The notes: generated from the sequence alone by a model not told the origin. A DNA stretch of 64,000 bases from Luteolibacter sp. LG18 (GCF_036322585.1 NZ_AP024600.1:124001-188000); one strand, 5' to 3'; positions 34,496-44,116 are shown, counted from the stretch's first letter. Translations and numbers: made by a program.

Positions 34496-37228
34496 GTGCC
34501 CCTGCCCATTTTCCAAGCCCCCGAATGGTTCCTGCTGATCCCCGCCCTGGCGCTGCTCGGGTGGTTCTGGCGATCGCTGAAACTTCACTCGCCGCTGCGG
34601 GCGATCATCCTGCTGATCGTAACCGTGATTCTGGCGGACCCGCGGCTGCGCCGCCAGCAGGACGCACTCGACCTGTGGGTGCTGCTGGACCGCTCGGACT
34701 CCACCGAAGCGCTCGTCGACCAAGGGCTGCCGGAATGGCGGCGGCTGCTGGAGAAGGCCAAGCCATCCCGGCACGATGAACTGCATTTCGTGAACTACGC
34801 GGCGGAAGTCGCGGAGATGGGCGCGGACGGCGATTCCTTCACCGGCTCCCGCAAGCTGACGCGCACGAACCTGGGCCTCGAACATATCGCGGCAATGGCC
34901 GATGAGAAACGCCCGTCGCGGGTGCTGGTGTTCACCGACGGCTTCTCCACCGAGCCGCTGAGCGAGGCGGCGGAGCAACTCGAGAAGCGCGGCATCCCGC
35001 TGGACTTCCGTCTGGTGCGGGAGGAAACGGAGGATGACTTCCGCGTGGCGCGGCTGGATTTCCCCGAGCGGGTCCAGATCGGCGAGCCCTTCCTGATCAC
35101 GGTGGTGGTGCGCGGCTCGAAGGACCAGACGGTGCCACTGGTGCTGCGCCGCAATGGCCAGAAGCTCACCGAGACGACCGTGACGCTGGTCAATGGCGCA
35201 GGCAAGGTGGAGTTCACCGACCGCCTGCCGCGCACCGGAGGCTTCGAATACGAGGCGGAGATCCTGCCGGAGAAGGACGCGCATCCGGGCAACAACCGCT
35301 TCAACCGCTGGATCGAGATCGCCGGGGGCCCGCGGATCGTGCTGGCCACCCGCTACAACGACGACCCGGTGGCGAAAGTACTACAATCGCAGGACTTCAC
35401 CGTGCAGGTGGTGTCCGACCCCGGCGCGCTGAAGCCCGGCATGCTGGCGGGCGCGCGGGCGGTGGTGTTCAACAACCTCCCGGCGCACGAGATCCCGACG
35501 GATTTCCTCAAGGCGCTCGACTTCTACGTCCGCGAGCAGGGCGGCGGCTTCCTCATGATCGGCGGCGACCGCTCGTTCGGCGCGGGCGGCTATTTCCAGT
35601 CCGCGATCGACCCGTTGCTGCCGGTGTCGATGGAACTGAAAACCGAACACCGCAAGCTCTCGGTGGCGCTGGCGATCGTGATGGACCGCTCCGGTTCGAT
35701 GTCGGTGAGCGTGCCCGCGGGCGCCGGAAAATCGCTGACCAAGATCGACCTGGCCGACAATGGCGCGGCCAACGCGATCGACCTGCTGGGTCCGATGGAC
35801 CAGGTCTCGGTGATCGCGGTGGACAGCGCGCCGGAGGTGTTCGTGCCGCTGACCCGCATCGAGAACCGCAAGGCGGAGTTCCAGGCCCGCGCCCGCAAGA
35901 TCAAGTCCTCCGGCGGCGGCATCTTCATCTACGAGGCCCTCAAAGCGGGCTGGGAGGAACTGAAAAAGGCGAAGGTGGGGACCCGCCACATGATCCTATT
36001 CGCCGACGCCAGCGACTCCGAGGAGCCCGGCGACTACAAGAAGCTGCTGGGAGAAATGACCGCGGACGGCTGCACCATCACCGTGATCGGGATGGGCACC
36101 AAAAGGGACTCCGATGCGAAGCTGCTGGAGGACATCGCCAAGCTCGGCAACGGCCGCATCTATTTCGCGGAGCAGCCGATGGACATCCCGCAGGTGTTCG
36201 CGCAGGAAACCGTGACCATCGCCCGCTCCGCCTTCGTGAAGGACCCGGTGGGCGCGAAGCCGACCGGCCGCTGGGCGGAGGTCTCGCCGAAGCCGCTCGA
36301 CTGGCTGACCGAGGCCGACGGTTACAACCTTTCCTACGCCCGCGAGGACGCAACCGTCTCGCTGGCGACCACCGATGAATACCTCGCCCCGCTGGTGGCC
36401 CAGGCCCGGCGCGGCCTCGGCCGCACCGCGGCGATCTCCTTCCCGCTCGGCGGCGAGTATTCCGAAAAAGCGCGCGCGTGGCCGGGCTACGGCGACTTCC
36501 TCCAGACCACGGCCCGCTGGCTGATGGGCATGGAAACGCCTCCGGGCATCGGCATCCGCCACCGACTCGACGGCACCCGGTTGACCGTGGACCTGCTCTA
36601 CGACACCGCGCTGTGGACGGACAAACTCTCGATCCAACCGCCGAAGATGAAGCTCATCGAGGAAGGCGGCGCGCCCTACGATGTCGCCTGGAAGCGGATT
36701 TCGCCGGGCCATTTCAGTGTGACGCGGGACCTCCAGGAGGGATCGGTTGTGCGCGGAGCCATCCAGGTCGGCAACGTGGCGATGCCCTTCGGGCCGATCA
36801 GCGTGGGCTCGTCCATCGAGTGGGCTTTCGAGCCGGAACGGATCGCGGAGCTGCGCGCCGTTTCCAACCAGACCGGCGGACGGGAACTGGTGGATCTTTC
36901 GAAGGCATGGCTGCGGCCGCCCTTCGTCCACGAGGCGTCCCTGAAACTGCCGCTGGCGATTTCATTGGTGGTTCTGGTGCTGGCAGAGGCCCTGCTGACC
37001 CGCACCGGCTGGAAGCTGCCGCTACTGACGCTCCCGGCGGGTGGCCGTGTGAAAGCCGCCAAACCAGCCCGCGCGCCGAAGCCGAAGAAAGCCCCCGCCG
37101 CGGCGGTCGAACCGGTGATCGAAATGCCGGATCGCGAGCCCGAGCAAGGCCCGAAGCCGCCGCCACTGGAAGCCCCCGATGAGAGCGACCGGCGCTCGCG
37201 GTTCCAGCGGGCCAAGGACCGCAAGTGA
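34496..37228 (+). CDS. Large VWA domain membrane protein
   Basis: The 910-residue protein uses GTG at 34496, 13 bp after the upstream stop; no in-frame ATG is near, and reading further left would overlap the previous gene by 200 bp. Two N-terminal helices (EWFLLIPALALLGWFW, LRAIILLIVTVILADP) precede a first VWA-like region (LLDRSDS). A glutamine-amidotransferase-like segment follows (YVREQGGGFLMIGGDRSFG), then a second VWA with a complete MIDAS DRSGSMS at D397, and a C-terminal helix near residue 825. The basic/Pro tail ends DRRSRFQRAKDRK. It closes the MoxR cluster. Confidence 0.85.
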   Translation: MPLPIFQAPEWFLLIPALALLGWFWRSLKLHSPLRAIILLIVTVILADPRLRRQQDALDLWVLLDRSDSTEALVDQGLPEWRRLLEKAKPSRHDELHFVNYAAEVAEMGADGDSFTGSRKLTRTNLGLEHIAAMADEKRPSRVLVFTDGFSTEPLSEAAEQLEKRGIPLDFRLVREETEDDFRVARLDFPERVQIGEPFLITVVVRGSKDQTVPLVLRRNGQKLTETTVTLVNGAGKVEFTDRLPRTGGFEYEAEILPEKDAHPGNNRFNRWIEIAGGPRIVLATRYNDDPVAKVLQSQDFTVQVVSDPGALKPGMLAGARAVVFNNLPAHEIPTDFLKALDFYVREQGGGFLMIGGDRSFGAGGYFQSAIDPLLPVSMELKTEHRKLSVALAIVMDRSGSMSVSVPAGAGKSLTKIDLADNGAANAIDLLGPMDQVSVIAVDSAPEVFVPLTRIENRKAEFQARARKIKSSGGGIFIYEALKAGWEELKKAKVGTRHMILFADASDSEEPGDYKKLLGEMTADGCTITVIGMGTKRDSDAKLLEDIAKLGNGRIYFAEQPMDIPQVFAQETVTIARSAFVKDPVGAKPTGRWAEVSPKPLDWLTEADGYNLSYAREDATVSLATTDEYLAPLVAQARRGLGRTAAISFPLGGEYSEKARAWPGYGDFLQTTARWLMGMETPPGIGIRHRLDGTRLTVDLLYDTALWTDKLSIQPPKMKLIEEGGAPYDVAWKRISPGHFSVTRDLQEGSVVRGAIQVGNVAMPFGPISVGSSIEWAFEPERIAELRAVSNQTGGRELVDLSKAWLRPPFVHEASLKLPLAISLVVLVLAEALLTRTGWKLPLLTLPAGGRVKAAKPARAPKPKKAPAAAVEPVIEMPDREPEQGPKPPPLEAPDESDRRSRFQRAKDRK

Positions 37229-37305
37229 TTCGCTCCGTAAATTCAGCGTAAACCGGTTGCGACGATCTTGATCCCACCGGCGGGGTGCCCGATTTTCGGG
37301 AACCC

Positions 37306-38568
37306 ATGAAAACGACCACCTTGATCCTGCTGGCCTCGGCCTCGCTTTCCGCCGCCGGTCCCAACTACCAGCTCCACGAATGGGGCACCTTCACCACCGT
37401 GTCCGGCTCGGACGGCGTGCTGCTGGAGGGCCTCGAACGCGAGGAGGAGCGGTTGCCCGCCTTCGTCGCCTCCCATTACGGCTTCGAGAACAGCTCCCAG
37501 CCGGACATGAAGCGCTTCGAACGCATGATGCGGCTCCACGGCACGGCGGGCTTCGCAGACCCGGGCCAGAAGGGCCTGGCAAACCGCCCGCTGGCAGGGG
37601 TGACGGTGAAGATGGAAACCCCGGTGATCTATTTCCACTCTCCCGAGGCGTTCCACGCGCAGGTGAAGGTCGGTTTCGAAGGCGGCACCATCAGCCAGTG
37701 GTATCCGGCACGCTCCAGCGGCGATACTCCACCCGAACCCACTCCCCCCGCGGACCCGGTGAAAAACCCGACCCCGCTCAAGGCCTGGTTGCTCGATTTC
37801 AACAAACCCTACCACGGCTCGATCGAATGGGACGTGGACGTCCTGTCCCCCTCCGATTCGGCAAAGCAGCTCCTGTTCAAACCCGGCGACACCCTCGGCT
37901 GGGTGCGGGCGCGGGTGCCGGACACCAATCTGGTCCGCACCTCCGGCGGCGAGACTGAAGGGTATCTGTTCTACCGGGGCGTCGGTCATTTCGATCCCGG
38001 CCTCAAAACCACCGTCGACAGCGGCGAGACGCTTCATATGGAAAACCGGACCGGCGGCAAGATCCCGTATCTGGTGGCCTTCGAACGGATCGCGGAAGGC
38101 GGCGTGAAATGGACGGAGCGCCGCGACGGGCTGGAGGTGGGCGGGACGCTCGATCTCGCACCCGATGCCTTCAAGCCGGGAGCCGAGGGTTTCAGCGAGG
38201 ACCTCTACCGCGCGGTGCAATCCGGGCTCGCCGGGTGCGGACTCACGGACGCCGAGGCCCACGCGATGGTGCAGACCTGGTGGAACAGCTACTTCGAGGC
38301 CCCCGGCCTGCGGGTGTTCTGGGTGCTGCCCCGGGCCACCACCGACCGCATCCTGCCCCTGGAAGTGTCCCCTGCCCCGGCCGCCACGGTGCGGGTGCTG
38401 GTGGGGCGCTCGGAAATCTTCCGCCCACGCGACGAGCAGGCCTGGCTGGCCATGGCCGCCGCCCAATCCGAGAAGGATTACCGCTGGAATTCGCTGGTCG
38501 GGAGCCACCGTTTCGGGAAGCCGATCCAGAAACGCGTGGAAATGCTCCAACAGCGCGCGGCGCGGTGA
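37306..38568 (+). CDS. Exported hypothetical protein (420 aa)
   Basis: I do not recognise the family. A signal peptide (MKTTTLILLASASLSAAG) is followed by LHEWGTFTTVSGSDGVLLEGLEREEE, then a beta-rich body with Trp/Tyr-rich strands (GTISQWYPA, ETPVIYFHSPEAFHAQVKV). Similar WGTFTxVSGSDG starts occur in exported planctomycete and verrucomicrobial proteins of unknown role, from memory. The start at 37306 opens the signal peptide. It follows the VWA cluster by 77 bp and is followed by a repeat-bearing gap. Confidence 0.65.
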   Translation: MKTTTLILLASASLSAAGPNYQLHEWGTFTTVSGSDGVLLEGLEREEERLPAFVASHYGFENSSQPDMKRFERMMRLHGTAGFADPGQKGLANRPLAGVTVKMETPVIYFHSPEAFHAQVKVGFEGGTISQWYPARSSGDTPPEPTPPADPVKNPTPLKAWLLDFNKPYHGSIEWDVDVLSPSDSAKQLLFKPGDTLGWVRARVPDTNLVRTSGGETEGYLFYRGVGHFDPGLKTTVDSGETLHMENRTGGKIPYLVAFERIAEGGVKWTERRDGLEVGGTLDLAPDAFKPGAEGFSEDLYRAVQSGLAGCGLTDAEAHAMVQTWWNSYFEAPGLRVFWVLPRATTDRILPLEVSPAPAATVRVLVGRSEIFRPRDEQAWLAMAAAQSEKDYRWNSLVGSHRFGKPIQKRVEMLQQRAAR

Positions 38569-38621
38569 GGGCAAGAAGACCGGAAGACGCAAGAGAAGAG
38601 GGTCGGAGGGAACCGGGAGAG

Positions 38622-38667
38622 TTGTCCTGTTTGTTCGTGAGCCTAGGTGAATGGACAAACAAGACAA
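38622..38667 (+). repeat. 46-bp palindromic repeat, copy 1
   Basis: The unit starts TTGTCCTGTTTG, is centred on CCTAGG and ends CAAACAAGACAA, so it is an imperfect palindrome able to form a hairpin. The reverse complement of this copy differs from copy 2 by a single base (T for C near the end). The pair looks like a BIME/MITE-type unit. Confidence 0.85.
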
Positions 38668-38872
38668 CGCAACGAGGGGACGTGAAGCAGCAGGGAGCGG
38701 ATGGATAGGGAGATAGCGTTCTCTCTCTTTCTCTCTCCCTTTTCGCTCACCACGACGCTCATTCCGCCGTGCCCGGACCGGAGTTGCGCGCTTCGGCTTC
38801 CGTCCCCCACGCCCCCTCCTCGGCTAGGAATCTCAATCCCTTCTGAAGCGCTCTCCCCGCCTTCGTCCACCT

Positions 38873-38918
38873 TTGTCCTGTTTGTCCATTCACCTAGGCT
38901 CACGAACAAACAGGACAA
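38873..38918 (-). repeat. 46-bp palindromic repeat, copy 2 (inverted)
   Basis: The same unit in opposite orientation: TTGTCCTGTTTG, then the CCTAGG centre, ending CAAACAGGACAA. Together with copy 1 it bounds a 297-bp element (38622-38918). No transposase is present, so if mobile it would need help in trans. Confidence 0.85.
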
Positions 38919-38970
38919 ACGCCATCGTTTCGTGGCTTGCGCGGGAGGGAGGTCCGCTCTTCCATCCGGC

Positions 38971-39606
38971 ATGGATTTGTCGGACTTCCGGAAGGAATAC
39001 TCGGACCGCGGGATGCATCGGGAGGACCTCGACGCCGACCCGATCGCCCAGTTCACGGCGTGGTTCAAACAGGCCACCGATCTCGGCCTGCATGAGCCGA
39101 ACGCGATGACGCTGGCGACGGTGGACCAGCGCGGGATGCCGCTGCAGCGCACCGTTCTCCTCAAGTCGTTCGATGAGAAGGGCTTCGTATTCTTCTCCAA
39201 CTACCAGAGCCGGAAGGCCATGGACATCGCCGGGAACCCGCAGGTCAGCCTGCTGTTCCCGTGGGTGATCCTGGAGCGGCAGATCATTGTCCAAGGCCGG
39301 GCGATCAAGACCTCCACGGAGGAATCGCTGGCGTATTTCCACTCCCGGCCGCGGGAGTCCCAGATCGGGGCTTGGGTGTCCGACCAGAGCGCCGTGATTC
39401 CGGACCGGGCATTTTTGGAAAACAAGCTCGCGGAAATCCGCTCCCGCTTCGGTGATGGCGAAATCCCGCTGCCTCCGACCTGGGGCGGCTACCGGGTGGT
39501 GCCACAGACGATCGAGTTCTGGCAGGGCGGCCCGGCCCGGCTCCACGACCGCTTCCTCTACACCCGCGGCACCGCGGGCTGGCGGATCGAGCGGCTCTCG
39601 CCCTGA
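38971..39606 (+). CDS. pdxH: Pyridoxamine 5'-phosphate oxidase
   Basis: The 211-residue FMN enzyme oxidises pyridoxine/pyridoxamine phosphate to pyridoxal phosphate. Family features are plain: the N-terminal MDLSDFRKEYSDRGMHREDL, FMN-binding RTVLLKSFDEKGFVFFSNYQSRKAMDIAGNP, the segment FHSRPRESQIGAWVSDQS, and the C-terminal EFWQGGPARLHDRFLYTR with WRIERLSP. The ATG at 38971 is the usual start for this family; upstream in-frame codons run through the repeat and were rejected. The promoter must lie in or near the palindromic repeat 52 bp upstream. Confidence 0.96.
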   Translation: MDLSDFRKEYSDRGMHREDLDADPIAQFTAWFKQATDLGLHEPNAMTLATVDQRGMPLQRTVLLKSFDEKGFVFFSNYQSRKAMDIAGNPQVSLLFPWVILERQIIVQGRAIKTSTEESLAYFHSRPRESQIGAWVSDQSAVIPDRAFLENKLAEIRSRFGDGEIPLPPTWGGYRVVPQTIEFWQGGPARLHDRFLYTRGTAGWRIERLSP

Positions 39607-39698
39607 CCCGGGCGAGCTTTTCCGTTTGCCAGCCGCCGTCATTTCCCTAGGAAAGGCGTCCACCCGGGCGCTCCGGGGCATTCACGCGCTGTCACCCG

Positions 39699-40451
39699 AT
39701 GCGAGCATTCCGGATTCTATTGCGAAAGGAGCTGAAGGGGTTCTTCCAGAATCCGTTCGGCTGGATCGTCATCGCCTTCGTCGTCATCATGCAGGGCATC
39801 TCGCTCTCGATGGTGATGAAGGGGTTCCGGGTTTCCCCGTCGAAGGACAGCCTGGTGTACATGATGTGCCACACGCCGCTGTTCTGGTTTTATTTCCTGT
39901 TCATCTTCCCGCTGATCACGATGCGGCTGTTCTCCGATGAGGAGAAAACCGGGACGCTGGAAACCCTGCTGACCGCCCCGGTGCGGACCTGGCAGGTGGT
40001 GCTCTCCAAGTTCTCAGCCGCCTACCTGTTCTACATCGTCCTCTGGATCCCCAGCTACCTCCAGTTGCGGCTCTTCGGCTGGGTCACCGGGCTGCCCTCG
40101 GCCTGGACGCAGGGGGGCTTGGTCGGCACCTACTCGATCGTCCTGCTGATGGGCGCGGCCTTCACCGCGATCGGCTGCCTGGCCTCGTCGCTGACCTCCA
40201 GCCAGATCATTTCCGGCATCACCACCATCTGCGCGCTGCTGATCGTCTATTTCGTCGGCTTCGTGACGGTGATCTGGGGGGCCTCCTTCCCCGGCGCGGA
40301 ATTGTTCCAATACATCTCCATCCAGCAGCACCTCCATTACTTCTGCAGCGGCCTGCTCGATACCCGTCCGGTGGCCCTCTACCTCACGCTCACCGCGTTC
40401 ATCCTGTTCCTGACCTACCAGGTGGTGGACTACCGCCGCTGGAAGCACTGA
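39699..40451 (+). CDS. ABC-2 permease, GldF-like
   Basis: The 250-residue protein has six predicted helices. The N-terminus MRAFRILLRKELKGFFQNPFGWIVIA and the loop LFSDEEKTGTLETLLTAPVRTWQVVLSKF are typical of the GldF/NosY-type permeases that precede GldG-like proteins. The next gene (16 bp) is GldG-like and then DUF4340, the standard order in Verrucomicrobiota and Bacteroidota. The expected GldA-type ATPase is not in this cluster. Confidence 0.88.
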   Translation: MRAFRILLRKELKGFFQNPFGWIVIAFVVIMQGISLSMVMKGFRVSPSKDSLVYMMCHTPLFWFYFLFIFPLITMRLFSDEEKTGTLETLLTAPVRTWQVVLSKFSAAYLFYIVLWIPSYLQLRLFGWVTGLPSAWTQGGLVGTYSIVLLMGAAFTAIGCLASSLTSSQIISGITTICALLIVYFVGFVTVIWGASFPGAELFQYISIQQHLHYFCSGLLDTRPVALYLTLTAFILFLTYQVVDYRRWKH

Positions 40452-40467
40452 TCCGATCTCTCCGCCC

Positions 40468-42084
40468 ATGTCCGAGCCCACTTCCGACGCGACGATCCCC
40501 TCCGCCAAGCCGGTCAGCCGGTGGCGGGTCGGCTCGCTTTCGCTCGTCCAGATCACGCTGATCGCGCTGCTGCTGATCGCGCTCAACTACCTCTCGTCCC
40601 AATACTACCAGGTAAAGGACGTCAGCCGGGGCAGCAATTTCACCCTCTCTCCGGCCACGGTGCGCTACCTCCATAGCGACGCGGTGCGGAAGCGCAAGGA
40701 CCCGATCCGCTGGATCGTGGCGATGCGGGCGAGCGCCGACTTCTCCGACCGCGTGCGCGCCCTGGCTGAGGAGTATTCCCGCCAGTCCGACGGCAAGATC
40801 ACCGTCAAGCTGGTCGATCCGGTCCGGAACCTCGACGAGGCCCAGAAGCTGGCGGCCACCTACGGTATGTATGATCCGGCGAACCAGCAGCTTTCCCGGA
40901 AGGACCTCGTCATCATCGACGCCCGCACCCAGGAGCAGATCGATGCCGCCGCCAAGGAGAAGCAGCCGACCTCCGCCAACGTGCGGATCGTCAGCGCCGA
41001 CCTGATGATCACCTACCAGGTGGAGCGGGACAAGACCGCCCGGCGCAAACAGGGCGAGGGCAATGCCGAGCTCCAGACCTCCGGCGAACGCAAGCCGGTG
41101 GGCTTCCAGGCCGAGGACATGCTGACCGCGGGCCTGGTGGCCGCTCTCGAAGGCACGCCGCGGAAAGTTTACTTCCTGGCCGACAAGAGCCGGATGGACC
41201 TCGAAAGCGCGAAGTCGCCGTGGAAGACGTTTGAAAAGACGCTGGCGCTGCAAAACCTGATCCTCGAGCCGATCAGCCTCTCCGGCATGACCGCGATTCC
41301 GGACGACGCCGCGGCGGTGGCCATCGTCTCGCCGAAATACGACTTCTCCCCGGAGGAGATCAATCTGCTGGAAACCTACTGGGACCGTCCGAAGTCCTCC
41401 CTCCTGGTGCTTTTGAAGCCGGACGAGGTGCCCGCGCGCCTGCGCACCTTCCTGCGCGCCAATGGAGTCACCCCGCGCCGGGACACGGTCGTGACCGTGC
41501 GCAGCAAGCAGACGGTCTCCACCGTGCACGCGTCCTTCACCCTCGGCGTGCCGTTCCTGCAGGACCTCGCCGGGCAGGCCACCATTTTCGAAGGCACCAG
41601 TTCCTCCCTGGAGGTGCGTGAGAACTCGAACGAGGACGCGCTGGCCAACCGCCAAATCCGCCCCGTGCCGCTGATCCAGGCCGCTCCCGAGTTCTGGGGG
41701 GAAACCAAGTTCGGCCAGGGCAAGGAGACCTTCGACCCGCTCGAGGACAAGGGCGCGCCGATCTATCTGGCCGCCGGGGTGACCCGCGGCGCGGAGAGCG
41801 ACGACCGCTTCGCCAACCAGAGCTCGCGCATGCTGGTGATGTCGAACACCGACTTCCTCGACCCGGACCGGCTGATGGAGTCGAACCTCGATTTCCTCGC
41901 CTCGTCCGTGAACTGGATGGTGGGCCGCGAGGAACTCGCCGGTATCGGTCCCCATTCGCTGGGCCGCTACAAGATCCCGCTGCTGGACGCCCAGGCGGCG
42001 TTCATCAACCGGATCAACCTGTTCTTCCTGCCAGCCTTCGCGCTGGTGATCGCCGGTTTCGTCTGGTCTTCCCGCCGCGCCTGA
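40468..42084 (+). CDS. GldG-like ABC transporter auxiliary protein
   Basis: The 538-residue protein has an N-terminal membrane helix (LVQITLIALLLIALNYLSSQ), a large periplasmic region of the ABC_transp_aux type (DVSRGSNFTLSPATVRYL, then KVYFLADKSRMDL), and a C-terminal helix (LFFLPAFALVIAGFVWSSRRA). GldG-like proteins act with GldF-type permeases, in Bacteroidota in gliding or secretion, elsewhere in unknown envelope transport. It is flanked by the permease and DUF4340 genes with gaps of 16 and 4 bp. Confidence 0.88.
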   Translation: MSEPTSDATIPSAKPVSRWRVGSLSLVQITLIALLLIALNYLSSQYYQVKDVSRGSNFTLSPATVRYLHSDAVRKRKDPIRWIVAMRASADFSDRVRALAEEYSRQSDGKITVKLVDPVRNLDEAQKLAATYGMYDPANQQLSRKDLVIIDARTQEQIDAAAKEKQPTSANVRIVSADLMITYQVERDKTARRKQGEGNAELQTSGERKPVGFQAEDMLTAGLVAALEGTPRKVYFLADKSRMDLESAKSPWKTFEKTLALQNLILEPISLSGMTAIPDDAAAVAIVSPKYDFSPEEINLLETYWDRPKSSLLVLLKPDEVPARLRTFLRANGVTPRRDTVVTVRSKQTVSTVHASFTLGVPFLQDLAGQATIFEGTSSSLEVRENSNEDALANRQIRPVPLIQAAPEFWGETKFGQGKETFDPLEDKGAPIYLAAGVTRGAESDDRFANQSSRMLVMSNTDFLDPDRLMESNLDFLASSVNWMVGREELAGIGPHSLGRYKIPLLDAQAAFINRINLFFLPAFALVIAGFVWSSRRA

Positions 42085-42088
42085 TCCC

Positions 42089-44056
42089 ATGCGCTCCATC
42101 GTCCTCACGTTCCTGCTGGCCCTCCTGTCGCTGCTCGTTTGCGGGCTGGTGGGTTGGCGTTTGTCCCAAGGCAATCTGGACGTGCTGTTCGGGGCACCTC
42201 CGACCCGGACCGGCGACCTGCTCTATCCGGGTTTCAAGGCGACCGAGGTCCGCAAGATCGCCCTGTTCACGAAGGCGTCCTCGATCAGCGAGGATGGCAA
42301 TGTGAACGACAACACCTCCGACAAGGGCACCCGCGCCGTGTTCCTGTGGGATCCCAAGAAGGGCTGGATGATGGAGGAGCCGTGGAAGGACCGGATGGAT
42401 CCCCGCGCCGCCCAGGCCTTGATCGAGTTCACCCGCGGCACGCGCGTGGCCGATGTGATCCCGAAGGACAAGATCGACCCCGCCCAGGCCGGTTTCAAAG
42501 GCGGAGTGATTGTCGTCCGCATGGAGGACGCCTCCGGCCAGCCGATGTGCAAGTACCTGCTCGGCCGTAAAACCGCGTGGATCGGCACCGAGGAGGTGGA
42601 ACAGCAACCGGGCCAGATGCCGGAGCCCGCGCGCGAGGTGCCCACGGTCTTCGTCCGCACCTGGGACAAAAGCCGCAAGAACTACGTCTACGCCTGCACC
42701 GGGGACATCCACCCGCTGTTCAACGACGGCTTCCGCTACCTGCGGGACCACCATCCGTTCCTGTTCGCCCCCCAGTTCCTCCAGCACGTCCGCATCCGCA
42801 CCTCCACCGGCGAACTCACGCTGGCCCGCGAAACCCCGAACCACCCCTGGCGCATCATCAAGCCTCTGGATCTGCCGACCGATCCGGAGAGAATGCACGC
42901 CCTGCTCCTCGGTCTGGAGCGGCTCCGCGCCGTGAAGGTCAGCGACCGTTCCGCCGTGACGGTGCCCACCAACGGAGCGGCCACCGGTTCCGATCAGATC
43001 GCCATCCAGATGTTCGGTGCCCCGGCCGAAACGATCCTGGACATCCTCCCCCAACAAACGCCCGAGGCCACCACCCGCCTGGCGACGGTCAGCGACCGCC
43101 CGGGCACCGTGTTCGAACTCCCGGCCAAGGCGGAGACCGATTTCGTGACGCTCTCCTCGCTGCCGCTCCAAGTGAACCAGCTCCGGGACTCGACGTTGAC
43201 CAATCTCGATGTGGCGTCGATCGCCGGGATCCTGATCCAGCCGGCGAACCGGCCCGCGATCTCCCTCATCCGCCAGCCACGCCAGTGGATGCTGGGCGAC
43301 GGCCCGGATGCCATTCCGGCCAACGAACGCCGCCTCTATGACCTGCTGGTGGCCGTGAAGGACGCGAAAACCATCGGCTTCGTCACCGACGCCGCCACCG
43401 ATTTCAGCCAATGGGGGCTGGACAATCCGCTCATCAGCATCCGCTTCCTGGCGGCCAACAACCAATCGCTTGAACTCGCCTTCGGGCGGGACAAGGCCGG
43501 GAACTATTTCGTCAACCGCCGCGGCACCACCTCGGTGATGAAGGTCGGCGGCGACATCCTCAGCAAGATCGCCACCCGCCCCTTCGAATGGCGCGGCGGA
43601 CTCGTGTGGTCGCTCCCGAAGGTCGATATAAAGTGGCTGGAAATCCAGCCGAAGGGCCAGCCGCTGATCCACCTCAATTACGACGATATCAACGAGAAGT
43701 TCGAGCCGTTCCGCGGCGGACTGAAGGCTGAATCCCATTTCGAACCGGCCCGCGCGGGCATCCTCATCGAAGCGCTGGGAGCGCTGGAAGCGAACCGTTG
43801 GCTGGCCGAAGATGACGAAGCCGCCCTCAATGCGCTCGCAACGCCCACCCTAACCTTCGCCATCAACAGTCGTCAGGTGAACGACAGCGGCGAGGAAACC
43901 GGCGAGCAAAAACGCGTGCTGCAGATCGCCCCGGCCAGCAGTGGCACGGCCAACCGTTTCTATTACGCCCGGGTCAACTCCGACCCGAACCCCTTCATCA
44001 TCGACCAGGAGACTTATATCCGCCTGTCGGTCGATTTGTTCGCGGGCGACCGTTGA
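42089..44056 (+). CDS. DUF4340 domain protein
   Basis: The 655-residue protein has one N-terminal helix (VLTFLLALLSLLVCGLVGWRLS) and a periplasmic body with repeated DUF4340 elements. Examples are RAVFLWDPKKGWMMEEPWKDRMDP, LARETPNHPWRIIKPLDLPTDPERMHALLLGLERLRAV and DFSQWGLDNPLISIRFL. The phrase WGLDNP is a hallmark of the family. It is the third gene of the GldF-GldG-DUF4340 group and starts 4 bp after the GldG-like stop. No enzymatic role is known. Confidence 0.88.
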   Translation: MRSIVLTFLLALLSLLVCGLVGWRLSQGNLDVLFGAPPTRTGDLLYPGFKATEVRKIALFTKASSISEDGNVNDNTSDKGTRAVFLWDPKKGWMMEEPWKDRMDPRAAQALIEFTRGTRVADVIPKDKIDPAQAGFKGGVIVVRMEDASGQPMCKYLLGRKTAWIGTEEVEQQPGQMPEPAREVPTVFVRTWDKSRKNYVYACTGDIHPLFNDGFRYLRDHHPFLFAPQFLQHVRIRTSTGELTLARETPNHPWRIIKPLDLPTDPERMHALLLGLERLRAVKVSDRSAVTVPTNGAATGSDQIAIQMFGAPAETILDILPQQTPEATTRLATVSDRPGTVFELPAKAETDFVTLSSLPLQVNQLRDSTLTNLDVASIAGILIQPANRPAISLIRQPRQWMLGDGPDAIPANERRLYDLLVAVKDAKTIGFVTDAATDFSQWGLDNPLISIRFLAANNQSLELAFGRDKAGNYFVNRRGTTSVMKVGGDILSKIATRPFEWRGGLVWSLPKVDIKWLEIQPKGQPLIHLNYDDINEKFEPFRGGLKAESHFEPARAGILIEALGALEANRWLAEDDEAALNALATPTLTFAINSRQVNDSGEETGEQKRVLQIAPASSGTANRFYYARVNSDPNPFIIDQETYIRLSVDLFAGDR

Positions 44057-44116
44057 GCTGCGATTTGCCTTCCCCTCCAACAGGGGAGCCGCCAGCATTC
44101 GCGTCATCATCCCGAC

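Larger units (their letters stand above)
38569..38970. other. Repeat-bearing gap before pdxH
   Basis: This 402-bp gap contains two near-identical 46-bp palindromic repeats in opposite orientation (annotated separately) that bound 205 bp of unrelated sequence. The inner segment has a polypyrimidine tract near 38718-38750 and no coding bias. The second repeat ends 52 bp before the pdxH start. Confidence 0.6.

Noticed and set aside
38701..38970. Extended N-terminus for pdxH
   Set aside because: The upstream codons run through the palindromic repeat and are Ser/Pro-rich. The family start MDLSDFRKEY at 38971 is standard.
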